A stretch of 64,000 bases of DNA from VRUE01 sp963703335 (GTDB lineage Bacteria; Actinomycetota; Thermoleophilia; Solirubrobacterales; 70-9). Below are positions 1 to 8,531 of this stretch, one piece after another (position 1 is the stretch's first letter; each line of letters begins with the position of its first letter). Both the position numbers and the translations under genes were made by a program. The notes beneath the pieces were generated by a model. It ran no database searches, was not told the DNA's origin, and was given only the letters and a program-made list of their open reading frames with translations. The stretch spans positions 1,736,001-1,800,000 of the forward strand of contig OY969812.1 in assembly GCA_963703335.1 (NCBI GenBank). Reading direction: 5' to 3'.

Positions 1-147
1 GGCGCTGGCAATCAGGCCACCGACGATTGCGCCCGCGATGCCGATCAGCGTGGTCACAATGATGCCGCCGGGGTCGTCTCCGGGCATGATCAGCTTTGCG
101 ATTGCGCCCGCGCACAGGCCGAGCACGATCCAACCGATGATTCCCAT
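1..147 (-). CDS. GlsB/YeaQ/YmgE-family membrane protein (3' part beyond window)
   Basis: Only the first 49 codons are inside the window; the gene runs off the left edge. The reading frame begins MGIIGWIVLGLCAGAIAKLI and continues with a glycine-rich second hydrophobic segment, the pattern of the small GlsB/YeaQ/YmgE (transglycosylase-associated) membrane proteins of roughly 80-90 residues with three helices. A strong AAGGAGG ribosome binding site lies about 6 bases before the ATG and fixes the start. Family members are linked to general or acid stress; no biochemical function is known with certainty. It is divergent from the LapA-like gene at 257. Confidence 0.8.
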   Translation of the reverse strand, partial: MGIIGWIVLGLCAGAIAKLIMPGDDPGGIIVTTLIGIAGAIVGGLIASA

Positions 148-256
148 GAAGTTCCCTCCTTCTCACTCCCTCATTTACCTGCCGAGCACTCTGTACCCGG
201 CCTTGGCAGCGCCGAAAACGAGGACGGCGCTGAGCCGGCTCTAGGATGATCGCGGC

Positions 257-481
257 ATGACCAAAGAGGAGAAGCGAGTCAACTGGCGCGCCTGGATGGT
301 CGGTATCGCCACGGCGCTCGTCCTCATTGTTGCCCTGCAGAACTCCCAGGAGGTGCGGGTCGACGTCCTCTTTGTCACCGTCAACGCGCCGCTCATCGTC
401 ACGCTTCTGGTCGCGGTCGGAGTCGGTGCCGTGATTGGCTACGTGGCTCCGCTGATCCGCCGCCACCGCCGTGACCAGTGA
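257..481 (+). CDS. LapA-domain small membrane protein
   Basis: 74-residue protein with two hydrophobic segments (about residues 14-27 and 40-64) separated by a short polar stretch containing NSQEVRVDVLF, then a basic C-terminus (RRHRRD). This is the layout of LapA/DUF1049 proteins: two helices linked by an 'N-x-Q-x-V-x-V' strand. In enteric bacteria the family takes part in lipopolysaccharide assembly, but an actinobacterium has no LPS, so only the family name is safe. Its TGA overlaps the GTG start of the next gene (GTGA), so the two are probably co-transcribed. Confidence 0.75.
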   Translation: MTKEEKRVNWRAWMVGIATALVLIVALQNSQEVRVDVLFVTVNAPLIVTLLVAVGVGAVIGYVAPLIRRHRRDQ

Positions 482-1143
482 AGACGCTTCTGGCGCTTGC
501 TCTCGCTGCTGTCCTGACTCTCGGCGTGACACCGCCGGCGCAGGGGAAGCGCGGCGAGGTCGAGGCTTTCCGTGGTTACGTCGAGCGCATCGATGCCAGC
601 ACGCGTGCGCGGATGACCGGGGTCTCCTGGCATCGCGGCTGCCCGGTCGGGTTCGCCGACCTGCGCCTGCTCACGGTCAGCCACTGGGGTTTCGACGATC
701 GCCGCCACCGGGGTCGGTTGGTGGTCAACCGCGATGCCGCTGCGGCGATGCTGAAGGCGCTGCGCTCGCTGTACCGGCTGCGCTTCCCGATCCGCCAGAT
801 GCGCCTGGTTGATGCCTACGGCGCCGACGACCACCGCAGCATGACGGCTGACAACACCTCGGCCTTCAACTGCCGTTTCGTCGCCGGCAGCGGCGGCGTC
901 TGGTCCGAACACGCCTACGGCAGGGCGCTCGACCTCAACCCGCTCGAGAATCCTTACGTAACCGAGTCCGGCTACGTCTCGCCGCCGGCCGGGGCTCCCT
1001 TCGCGAATCGCTCACGCCACCGCCGCGGCATGATCCACCGCCGCGGCCCGGTGGTCGCTGCCTTCGCGGCGGTCGGCTGGGAGTGGGGCGGCAACTGGCC
1101 CTGGCCCAAGGACTACCAACACTTCTCGGCAACCGGCCACTGA
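478..1143 (+). CDS. Secreted M15-family (VanY/DD-carboxypeptidase-like) metallopeptidase
   Basis: 221 residues with an N-terminal hydrophobic signal-like segment (residues 2-22). The C-terminal half carries the M15 zinc signature: H145 and D152 in SEHAYGRALD, and H215 in DYQHF near the end. The family hydrolyses D-Ala-D-Ala or related peptidoglycan cross-peptides outside the membrane. A cysteine pair (C55, C132) could form a disulfide. The GTG start overlaps the stop of the LapA-like gene. The exact cleavage specificity (DD- or LD-) cannot be read from the sequence. Confidence 0.8.
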   Translation: MKTLLALALAAVLTLGVTPPAQGKRGEVEAFRGYVERIDASTRARMTGVSWHRGCPVGFADLRLLTVSHWGFDDRRHRGRLVVNRDAAAAMLKALRSLYRLRFPIRQMRLVDAYGADDHRSMTADNTSAFNCRFVAGSGGVWSEHAYGRALDLNPLENPYVTESGYVSPPAGAPFANRSRHRRGMIHRRGPVVAAFAAVGWEWGGNWPWPKDYQHFSATGH

Positions 1144-1181
1144 ACGCGCCTGGCCACCGAGCTGGCGAGCGAGACGTTGAC

Positions 1182-2447
1182 TCAGCCGGGCTGGGGGACG
1201 GGTTGCGCGTCAGTCACCTCAACCGTGTCCGCGGGGGCGTTCTGTCGCCTGGACAGGGCCAGGCAGGGCAGCGCCAGGATCGAGATCCCGGCGCCGATCA
1301 AATAGGACGGCGCGTATCCCCAGGCGTCGGCTGCGCGGCCGAGCAGGGGCTGGGTCCAGACCCCGCCGGTGGAGGACATCATCGAGTCAAAGGAGAGGAT
1401 CGTCGCCCGCTGCCGCGAGGGGATCAGGCCGTTGAGGTAGGTCTGGCGGATCGGCAGGGTGGCGGCGAACAGCAGTCCCCAGACGACAATCAGCCCGATC
1501 ACCGCCCAGAAGCTCTCGACCAGGCCGATCAACCCGAGCGCGACGACGCTGAGTCCCGCCGTCGCGATCAGCGCCGAGGTGCGGCGGCGGAAGAGGCGGC
1601 GGATGCGGGGAGCGGCGATGCCACCGGCGATCTGGGCGCCGGCGACGATCGCCGCCACCAGGCCGGCGACTTGGTAGGCCCCCGGGTCGCCGTAGAGCTC
1701 GAGCAGGTACGGCTGCAGGGCGTAGAAGGCGTAGATGCCGACGCCGCCGGTGAAGAGCGACTCGACCATTAGCCACTTGACCGCCGGCACCCGCCAGCCG
1801 TACTCGACCGAGTTGGTGGCGATCTTCCGCATCTCGACCAGCGGCCGCCCGCCCTTCTCGGGTTTGAACCCGACGTCATGCATGAGCCTGAAGGCGAGCC
1901 CGAACATGACGATCAGGACGAGGCCGCGGAGCACGAACGGCACGCCCAGGCTGGTCTGCCGGGCGATGAAGCCGCCGGCGACCGAGCCGACCAGCATTGC
2001 CGCGCCGCTGACGATCTGGCCGCGACCGAAGACCGTCTCCAGCTCCCCGGTGAAGCCGGTGGCGGTGAGCGCGTCGACCAGCCATGCCTCGACCGCGCCG
2101 GAGAAGAAGGTGAAGCCGAGGCCGAGCAGCATCGAGGCGATCGCCCACTCCCAGAGCGGCGCCCCGATCTGCCAGAGGAGCACGTAGAGAAATGTCGACG
2201 CCATCAGCGTCAGCGTGCCGAGTAGGTAGGAAACGCGCCGCCCGATTGTGTCGGCGACGATCCCGGTCGGAACCTCGAATAGCACCATCCCCGCGGTGAA
2301 GAAGGCGTTTGCCGCGAACGCTTCCAGGTTCGAGAGGCCGGCGTCGAGCAGGAAGATCGTGTTGACCCCCCAGATCAGCGACGCCGCCAGTGTGTTGCCG
2401 AGCAGCAGCGTCAGGTAGGTGCGCTGGATCGAGCGGGGAGTTGGCAT
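1182..2447 (-). CDS. MFS transporter, 12 helices
   Basis: 421 residues, strongly hydrophobic throughout, with the pattern of a major facilitator superfamily carrier. An RPTP-like motif A is seen in the loop after helix 2 (IVADTIGRRVSYL), and a basic central loop (HDVGFKPEKGGRP) divides the two halves. A second motif-A-like run (RIRRLFRRR) follows the mid-protein helices. No substrate can be assigned; the style resembles drug/multidrug efflux carriers. It is convergent with the M15 peptidase, with only 38 bases between the stops. Confidence 0.85.
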   Translation of the reverse strand: MPTPRSIQRTYLTLLLGNTLAASLIWGVNTIFLLDAGLSNLEAFAANAFFTAGMVLFEVPTGIVADTIGRRVSYLLGTLTLMASTFLYVLLWQIGAPLWEWAIASMLLGLGFTFFSGAVEAWLVDALTATGFTGELETVFGRGQIVSGAAMLVGSVAGGFIARQTSLGVPFVLRGLVLIVMFGLAFRLMHDVGFKPEKGGRPLVEMRKIATNSVEYGWRVPAVKWLMVESLFTGGVGIYAFYALQPYLLELYGDPGAYQVAGLVAAIVAGAQIAGGIAAPRIRRLFRRRTSALIATAGLSVVALGLIGLVESFWAVIGLIVVWGLLFAATLPIRQTYLNGLIPSRQRATILSFDSMMSSTGGVWTQPLLGRAADAWGYAPSYLIGAGISILALPCLALSRRQNAPADTVEVTDAQPVPQPG

Positions 2448-2642
2448 CTCGTCCCTAGGTTTCCACCTTCGCCGTTGGCGGCGGCAGGTGCCGCATGCAT
2501 TCAGGTAGTGGCGACGAACGCGCGTTTCGTGTCACTGAATTGTCGGTTCCGGCATTCCCAGGTCTTGCTCCTCGGGCAGACTTCTAGGTATGGCGCCGCC
2601 TTGAGATCGCGAGTAACACCGAGGAGTTACACTGCTCTCACG

Positions 2643-2906
2643 ATGCCTTCCAAGCACCCTCGAATCGCCGTCACCGCTGACCCCGAGTTGGGGGAGGCGC
2701 TTGCCCGCGTGCGCGCGGCCACCGGCACTCGCGAGGCCGATGCGACGCTGCTGCGCCGCCTCGCCGTCGAGGGGGCAGAGGCTGAGCTCGAGGCCGGGCG
2801 CAACCGGCGTCTAGCGGCAGAGGCGCTGTTCGAGGCGATGGACCGAGAGCGGTTTGACCTCGACCTCGACGCGGTCGATCGCTTGAACACGCCACCCGCA
2901 GCTTGA
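2643..2906 (+). CDS. Putative antitoxin of a VapBC-like pair
   Basis: 87-residue, highly charged, Ala/Glu/Arg-rich helical protein starting MPSKHPRIAVTADPELGEAL. The start 'RIAVTADPELGEALARVRAATGT' resembles ribbon-helix-helix antitoxins (short beta strand then helices). The ATG at 2643 was preferred to upstream in-frame codons because the extra N-terminus is not protein-like. Its TGA shares an A with the ATG of the PIN-domain gene (TGATG), the coupling expected of a toxin-antitoxin operon. The function as antitoxin is inferred from size, start pattern and neighbour. Confidence 0.7.
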   Translation: MPSKHPRIAVTADPELGEALARVRAATGTREADATLLRRLAVEGAEAELEAGRNRRLAAEALFEAMDRERFDLDLDAVDRLNTPPAA

Positions 2907-3343
2907 TGTCCGTCCGGATCTGGGAAGGGACCGGCCCGGTGCTGGCAGATACCTCCGCCTGGATGCAGGCTCGCCGTGACCCGAGGGCACGCAGCCTGTT
3001 GCTGGACGCGGTCGAGCGTGGCGACATCTGCTGGTGCTGGCCGGTGCGCTATGAGCTAATGGTCGACGCCCGAGGGCCAGAGGGAATCGCGGCGGTCGAG
3101 CGCACGCTGGAGGGCTTGCGCGAAATCCCGGTCGATCGCGGCGTTCAGCGCGCGGCCCTGGCAACGATGCGCGAGTTGGCAGCCACTGGCTCCCACGGTG
3201 CACATCGTTATCCACTCACCGATCTCACGGTAGCCGCAGCAGCCCAGGACGCCAGTATCGGCATCGTGCACTTTGACCAACATCTCGAGCGACTAGGCGA
3301 CTACCTTGGCGTCGAAGCGCACTGGATTTCAGATTCCTCCTGA
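2906..3343 (+). CDS. PIN-domain ribonuclease toxin (VapC-like)
   Basis: About 145 residues with the four acidic positions of the PIN fold: D in VLADTSAW, E in VRYELM, D in LTDLTVAAAA and D in VHFDQHLERL. PIN toxins are Mg-dependent RNases that cut tRNA or rRNA and stop growth when released by the antitoxin. The ATG at 2906 overlaps the antitoxin stop; a TTG one codon earlier is also possible. All catalytic acids are present, so it is likely active. The RNA target cannot be predicted. Confidence 0.85.
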   Translation: MSVRIWEGTGPVLADTSAWMQARRDPRARSLLLDAVERGDICWCWPVRYELMVDARGPEGIAAVERTLEGLREIPVDRGVQRAALATMRELAATGSHGAHRYPLTDLTVAAAAQDASIGIVHFDQHLERLGDYLGVEAHWISDSS

Positions 3344-3384
3344 CCGAAAGTCGTGTCCACCACGGCGCTCATGGCGTCCATCCG

Positions 3385-4500
3385 CTAGGAGAGTGGCTTG
3401 TCGTAACAGGCGTAGAGGATTCGGCCCTTGCCACCGAACGATTCCGCGAGTCGTCGAGAGGCCAGATTGCTGTCATTTACCGGGTAGTAGAGGGCGCCTG
3501 TTAGGCCGATCTCCTCATAGCGCCGGTACAGAGTCGCGGCGAGGGTCTGCCCGATGTGCTTTCCACGGTGGGCGTCGGGCACGCCGATGGCGAGCAAACC
3601 CGCCCTTTCATAGCGCTTCGCTCTCCGCATCAGTCGCACGATCTGAATCGGCCCCAGCTTGCCTTTGAGGGAGCGGAACAGTGGCGTCCAGTCCGGAAAG
3701 CCGAAGCAGAACCCGGCCGGTTCGCCGTCGACCTCGGCGAGCAGGAACTGGCTCGGGTCGAGCACCGGCTTTATCTGGTCGAAGAACTCGTGGAACTCCT
3801 CGCTGGTCATGGCGTGGAACTCCCACTCGGTGCGGAAAGTGTCATTGAGCACCGAGCGCAGCCGCTCGATCTCGGGCTTCCAGCGCTTCTTGTCGAGCTG
3901 CCGGACCTCGCAGCGCGGGTCGTCGAGCGCACGTTGGGAGACGGCCCGGTAGCGCTCGGTCGAGAAGTCGATCTCGTAGAGCCAGAACGGGTAAGTCGGG
4001 CGGTAGCCGGCGCCTTCGAGCATCTGGGGGTAGTGCGGTGGCTGCCAGGGAAACGGAAACATGGGCTCCTCGTCGAAGGCGTCGGTCTGCGCGCCGAGGC
4101 CATGGAAGATGGCGCCGTTGTAGGGGGCGATCACCCTGTCCGCCCCGCGGCCCGCCAGCCACTTTTCGGCCGCCTCGAGCATCTCCTCGACCGCGACGCC
4201 AGCTCCGGGAGCCGCCGCGAAGTAGCCGATGAACCCAGCCTTCTCACCCTTGTCGCGCTGCCAGCGGCGGTTGACGAATGCGCCACAGCGAGCGACGTCA
4301 CTTCCGTTGGAGGCGATGAACAGTGAGTGCTCCATTTCCTCGTAGAAGGGCGAGCGACCGCGCAGATGCTTGCTTACATCTGCCGCGATCTCAGGCACAT
4401 AAAGCGGCTCATTCGCCAGGAGCTCGCGCTCGAGCCTGACGAACCGCTTTCGCTCGCGCCTGTCATTGGGATCGATTTCCCTGATCGGCATTGCCGCCAT
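3385..4500 (-). CDS. GNAT-type N-acetyltransferase-like protein
   Basis: 371 residues. The C-terminal part has a GNAT-like core: a strand ending FLLAEVDGEPAGFCFGFPD, then AGLLAIGVPDAHRGKHIGQ, a variant of the acetyl-CoA-binding R/Q-x-x-G-x-G/A motif, then VNDSNLASRRLAESFGG, typical of the last helix and strand. The N-terminal half also looks GNAT-like (FIGYFAAAPG), suggesting a tandem-domain arrangement common in actinobacterial acyltransferases of this length. The substrate is unknown. It is divergently oriented to the diacylglycerol-kinase operon, with 94 bases between the starts. Confidence 0.7.
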   Translation of the reverse strand: MAAMPIREIDPNDRRERKRFVRLERELLANEPLYVPEIAADVSKHLRGRSPFYEEMEHSLFIASNGSDVARCGAFVNRRWQRDKGEKAGFIGYFAAAPGAGVAVEEMLEAAEKWLAGRGADRVIAPYNGAIFHGLGAQTDAFDEEPMFPFPWQPPHYPQMLEGAGYRPTYPFWLYEIDFSTERYRAVSQRALDDPRCEVRQLDKKRWKPEIERLRSVLNDTFRTEWEFHAMTSEEFHEFFDQIKPVLDPSQFLLAEVDGEPAGFCFGFPDWTPLFRSLKGKLGPIQIVRLMRRAKRYERAGLLAIGVPDAHRGKHIGQTLAATLYRRYEEIGLTGALYYPVNDSNLASRRLAESFGGKGRILYACYDKPLS

Positions 4501-4594
4501 GCTAGTTCCCCCCGATAGGCTGGACCGAGCGTCGCCGTAGCGTCGTCTCGTTTGTCAACGGCGATTCATCGCACGAGGATGAGGAGGCACTTCA

Positions 4595-5905
4595 ATGTCG
4601 GCTGAGCAGGGGGACCCGCACCGACTGGCCGCGCTCGCGGCGCTCGCGAGCGCCGCGGTCCTTGCAGTCCTCAGCATCGACATCGTCCTTTCACAGTTTC
4701 CCAGGGGACTGATCGTCCTCGCCGGCCTCGCGCTTGCGCTCACGGCAGCTTGGTACGGCCTGACCCGCACCGGGGGAGCGAGGCTTCTGGGATCTGGAAT
4801 CGCGACCCTGGCAGTGGCGGGAATCGTGGCCGTATTGATCTCTGACGGCGATCACGTCGCGCAGGCTCTCGTGATCGTGGTGGGCCTGGGGCTGATGTTC
4901 CTTGCGACGCGATCGGCCTTCAAAGTCCATGCCACGCTCCACCGGGCGCCCGACCCCCGGCACCCGGTGCTCTTCTACAACCCCAAGTCGGGCGGAGGAA
5001 AGGCCGAGAAGTTCCACCTGGCCGAGGAGGCGCGGGCCCGGGGCATCGAGGCGATCGAGTTGAAGCTCGGCACCGACCTCGAGCAACTCGTGCGCGGCGC
5101 GGTGGCCGATGGAGCCGACGCGCTGGCGATGGCCGGCGGCGACGGCTCCCAGGCCGTCGTGGCCATGGTTGCTGCCGAGCACGATCTGCCCTATGCCTGC
5201 ATTCCGGCCGGGACCCGCAACCACTTCGCGCTCGACCTCGGCGTCGACCGCGACGATGTCATCGGCGCCCTCGATGCCTTCGTCGGCGGTCGTGAAAGGC
5301 GGGTCGATCTTGCCGAGGTCAACGGCCGGGTATTCGTCAACAACGTCTCGATCGGCCTCTACGCCGAGGCCGTCCAGCGCGAGGGCTATCGGGAGGCGAA
5401 GCTGCGAACCATCCTCGACACGCTGCCCGAGGTGCTGGGGCCCGAGGGCAAGGGGCTGGACCTGCGCTGGACCGGGCCTGGAGGGCATGAGCATTCCTCC
5501 GGCGCGGCGATTCTCGTCTCCAACAATCGCTACCGCCTCGGGCGCGCGGTCGGCTCGGGCACCCGACCGAGGATCGACGACGAGCTGCTGGGGATCACCG
5601 TTGCTTCCGCGCCGGCTGCGGGCCGGCGTCTCTTCCAGCGGCCCTGGCGAGAGTGGTCCACGCCCGCCTTCGAGGTTGACGCAGACGGCCCGATCGCCGC
5701 GGGCATCGACGGCGAGGCCGTAACTCTGGACGCGCCGCTGCGCTTCAGGATCTTGCCGGCGGCGCTGCGGGTGCGGATCGCCGCCGCACACCCCGGAGCC
5801 TCCCCGTCTGTGGCGATGCCCGAGGGCGCCCGGGAGACTGTTCTCGCGCTGGCGCGGATCGCCGCATGGGGGACGCCGGAACGCTCGAGATCATCGTCCC
5901 GATGA
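4595..5905 (+). CDS. Diacylglycerol/lipid kinase family protein with N-terminal membrane helices
   Basis: 436 residues. The first ~115 residues form about four hydrophobic helices. A DAG-kinase catalytic domain follows, with the entry motif FYNPKSGGGKAE, the nucleotide-binding GGDGSQ (residues 181-186) and the substrate-side PAGTRNHFALDLG, then a C-terminal beta-rich lobe. The family phosphorylates diacylglycerol or related lipids with ATP at the membrane. A GAGGAGG ribosome site lies about 8 bases before ATG. The stop overlaps the PAP2 gene, so the kinase and a lipid phosphatase are translationally coupled, suggesting opposing steps on a common lipid. Confidence 0.85.
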   Translation: MSAEQGDPHRLAALAALASAAVLAVLSIDIVLSQFPRGLIVLAGLALALTAAWYGLTRTGGARLLGSGIATLAVAGIVAVLISDGDHVAQALVIVVGLGLMFLATRSAFKVHATLHRAPDPRHPVLFYNPKSGGGKAEKFHLAEEARARGIEAIELKLGTDLEQLVRGAVADGADALAMAGGDGSQAVVAMVAAEHDLPYACIPAGTRNHFALDLGVDRDDVIGALDAFVGGRERRVDLAEVNGRVFVNNVSIGLYAEAVQREGYREAKLRTILDTLPEVLGPEGKGLDLRWTGPGGHEHSSGAAILVSNNRYRLGRAVGSGTRPRIDDELLGITVASAPAAGRRLFQRPWREWSTPAFEVDADGPIAAGIDGEAVTLDAPLRFRILPAALRVRIAAAHPGASPSVAMPEGARETVLALARIAAWGTPERSRSSSR

Positions 5906-6462
5906 GTGATTGGCTCAGCGAGGCGAAGGCGGTCGATACCGCCGTGTATGGAGCGATCGCCGCCGCCGACACTCCCTCGCTGGACATCGCCATGCGCGGT
6001 CTCTCCCGCGCCGCCGACCACAGCAAGCTCTGGTTCGCCATCGCGGCCGCGTTGGCCCTCCTCGGCGGGCCCAGCGGCCGGCTTGCAGCTCGGAAGGGCC
6101 TCGTCTCGCTCGGCATCGCCTCCGGCTTCGTCAATTTCGTCGCCAAGCCGTTGACCACCCGGCGGCGCCCCGCGAGGAAGGAGACCGAGGAGCTCGCGAG
6201 GCGCCATGTCCAAATGCCGCGCTCGAGCTCCTTCCCCTCCGGCCACGCCGCCTCCGCCTTCGCATTCGCCACCGGCGCCGCCAACGCGCAGCCGATGCTC
6301 TCGGCGCCGCTACGGGCCCTGGCGACCCTGGTCGGGTATTCCCGAGTCCATACTGGTGTCCACTACCCCGCGGACGTGCTTGCCGGCGCGTTCATCGGCG
6401 TTAGCGCGGCGGAGCTGGCCGGCCACCTGCGAAGCGTCTTTCCTCGCGGCGGCCGACGATGA
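5902..6462 (+). CDS. PAP2-family phosphatase
   Basis: 186 residues from the ATG that overlaps the upstream TGA (ATGA). All three PAP2 motifs are visible: KPLTTRRRPAR (K-x6-RP), SSFPSGHAAS (PSGH) and YSRVHTGVHYPADVLAG (SR-x5-H-x3-D). Several hydrophobic helices flank them. These membrane enzymes dephosphorylate phosphatidic acid, undecaprenyl pyrophosphate or phosphoinositol lipids through a histidine intermediate. Coupling to the DAG-kinase-like gene before and the phosphodiesterase after suggests one lipid or envelope pathway. The exact substrate is not readable. Confidence 0.88.
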   Translation: MSDWLSEAKAVDTAVYGAIAAADTPSLDIAMRGLSRAADHSKLWFAIAAALALLGGPSGRLAARKGLVSLGIASGFVNFVAKPLTTRRRPARKETEELARRHVQMPRSSSFPSGHAASAFAFATGAANAQPMLSAPLRALATLVGYSRVHTGVHYPADVLAGAFIGVSAAELAGHLRSVFPRGGRR

Positions 6463-8531
6463 ACATTCGGATCGTCTGGCGCGCCCTGCTGGTCCTGCTG
6501 TTGGACGCCTTCTCCCTGCTGCTGCTTTCCGCGCTCCTCTCAGGTTTCGTCCTCGACGGCGCCCTCGCTGCGTTTGGCGCAGCGGCAGCGATTGGCTTGC
6601 TCAACGCGCTGATCTGGCCGGCCCTGGCGCGGATCGCGCTGCCGCTCACGGTCCTCACCCTCGGTGGCGCGGCCCTGCTCCTCAACGGCGTTCTCGTCAC
6701 CTTCGCCGTCAACCTCCTGCCCGGCGCCCACCTCGACGGAGTGCTCGAGGGGATCGTCGTCACGGTCGCTATGACCGCGCTCACCGCGGGCTTTTACGCG
6801 CTGCTGGCGATCGATGAAGATGACTCCTGGTACCGCAACGTCGTCCGCCGGCAGATGCGGCGACGCGGGCAGCGGGTGGAGAGCGAGGTGCCGGGCGTCC
6901 TCTTCTTGGAGATCGACGGCCTCGCCCACGACGTCCTGCACCGGGCGCTGGCCGCCGGCGACGCGCCCAACCTCGCCGCCTGGCTGCGCAGCGGCTCCCA
7001 CCGGCTGAGCAGGTGGGAGACCGACTGGTCTTCGCAGACCGGCGCCTGCCAGGCGGGCCTGTTGCACGGCTCCAACGAGGACATGCCGGCCTTCCGCTGG
7101 TGGGAGAAGGACCGCGGCGCGGCGATCGTCACCAACCACCCTCGTGACGCCGAAGAGCTGGAGCGGCGGCATTCGGACGGACGCGGGCTGCTGCACGCGG
7201 GCGGCGCCAGCCGTGCCAACATCCTCTCCGGCGACGCGCCGCACTCGATGCTGACGATGAGCACGGTGCTGCACCGCCGGCGGCCGATCGGGGTCGACTA
7301 CGCGGCCTATTTCGCTCGTCCCTACGCGGTTGCGCGCACGCTCGTGCTGGCGTTCGCCGACGTCTTCCGCGAGCGCCGGGCGGCGCGCCGACAGGCTCGC
7401 GACGACGTCCGCCCGCGGATCGCCCGCCCGCGCTCCTACGCTGCCGTCCGCGCCTGGGCCACCGTGGTCCAGCGCGACCTCCAGGTCGCCAGCGTCGTCG
7501 GCGACGTCCTCGCCGGCCGCCCACTCGTCTACACGACCTTCCTCGCCTACGACGAGGTCGCCCACCACTCCGGGATCGAACGCGACGACGCCCTCGCCGT
7601 GCTGCGCGACCTCGACCGCCAGATCGCCAGGGTCGCCCTCGCCTGCGCTGAGGCCCCGCGCCCCTACCGGCTGGTCGTGCTCTCCGACCACGGCCAGTCG
7701 CAGGGGGAGACCTTTCGCGACCGCTACGGAGCGACCCTCGAGGACCTGGTGCGGTCGGCCTGCGACCCGGAGAGCACGATCGCGGTCGAGGAGGGCGAGG
7801 ACGACGCGCTCGCCTACCTCAGCGCCGGCCTGACCGAGGTCGCCCGCGACGACACGATCGCGGCGCGCACGGTCCGCACCGCGACCCGCAGCCGCCGCGA
7901 CGATGGCGTGGTGACGCTCGACGCCGAGGTCCGCGAGGAGGTGGACCAGGCGCACGGGGGCGAGGTGCCGGAGCTCTCGGTGATGGCCTCGGGCTGCCTC
8001 GGCCTGATCAGCTTCCCGCGCGAGCCCGGCCGGGTGTCTTTGGAGCGCCTCGAGGCGCTCTACCCGCTGCTGCTCCCGGCCCTCCGCGACCACCCCGGAA
8101 TCGGCTTCGTCCTGGTCCGCTCGGAGCGCTCCGGGGCGATCGCGATCGGCGCTGGGGGGACCCACTTCCTCGAGGAGCGGCGGGTCGAGGGCGAGGACCC
8201 GCTCGAGCCGTTCGGCCCCAACGCCGCCGATCACCTGCGGCGCACCGACGGCTTCCCCCACTGCGCCGATCTGATGGTCAACAGCACTTACTGGCCACAG
8301 TTCGGCGAGGTCGCCGCCTTCGAGGAGCTGGTCGGCTCGCACGGCGGCATGGGCGGGACTCAGGCGCACCCCTTCGTGCTGCACCCGGCCGAGCTCCCCT
8401 GGCCGCAAGAGGACGTGGTCGGCGCCGAGCGGGTCCACCGGGTGTTCCGGGAGTGGCTGGCCAGCCTCGGGCACGAAGGCTACGCCAGGGAGGTCGCCTC
8501 GCCCGGCGCCAGCACCCGCAGCTCCGACTGA
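6459..8531 (+). CDS. Fusion of phage-holin-like 4TM domain and type I phosphodiesterase/alkaline-phosphatase domain
   Basis: 690 residues. Residues 1-120 are four hydrophobic helices of the phage-holin/Mycobact_4TM type. From about residue 145 an alkaline-phosphatase-superfamily domain begins: VLFLEIDGLAHDVL (first metal Asp), SSQTGACQAGLLHG (a Thr/Ser in the nucleophile position), TTFLAYDEVAHHSGIE (D...H metal ligands), LVVLSDHGQSQG (DHG ligands) and GGMGGTQAHPFVLHP (last His region). Such domains hydrolyse phosphodiesters, phospholipid head groups or sulfates. The membrane anchor places the catalytic part at the envelope. The ATG overlaps the PAP2 stop; the 3' end overlaps the convergent MBL gene by 52 bases. 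Confidence 0.85.
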   Translation: MNIRIVWRALLVLLLDAFSLLLLSALLSGFVLDGALAAFGAAAAIGLLNALIWPALARIALPLTVLTLGGAALLLNGVLVTFAVNLLPGAHLDGVLEGIVVTVAMTALTAGFYALLAIDEDDSWYRNVVRRQMRRRGQRVESEVPGVLFLEIDGLAHDVLHRALAAGDAPNLAAWLRSGSHRLSRWETDWSSQTGACQAGLLHGSNEDMPAFRWWEKDRGAAIVTNHPRDAEELERRHSDGRGLLHAGGASRANILSGDAPHSMLTMSTVLHRRRPIGVDYAAYFARPYAVARTLVLAFADVFRERRAARRQARDDVRPRIARPRSYAAVRAWATVVQRDLQVASVVGDVLAGRPLVYTTFLAYDEVAHHSGIERDDALAVLRDLDRQIARVALACAEAPRPYRLVVLSDHGQSQGETFRDRYGATLEDLVRSACDPESTIAVEEGEDDALAYLSAGLTEVARDDTIAARTVRTATRSRRDDGVVTLDAEVREEVDQAHGGEVPELSVMASGCLGLISFPREPGRVSLERLEALYPLLLPALRDHPGIGFVLVRSERSGAIAIGAGGTHFLEERRVEGEDPLEPFGPNAADHLRRTDGFPHCADLMVNSTYWPQFGEVAAFEELVGSHGGMGGTQAHPFVLHPAELPWPQEDVVGAERVHRVFREWLASLGHEGYAREVASPGASTRSSD

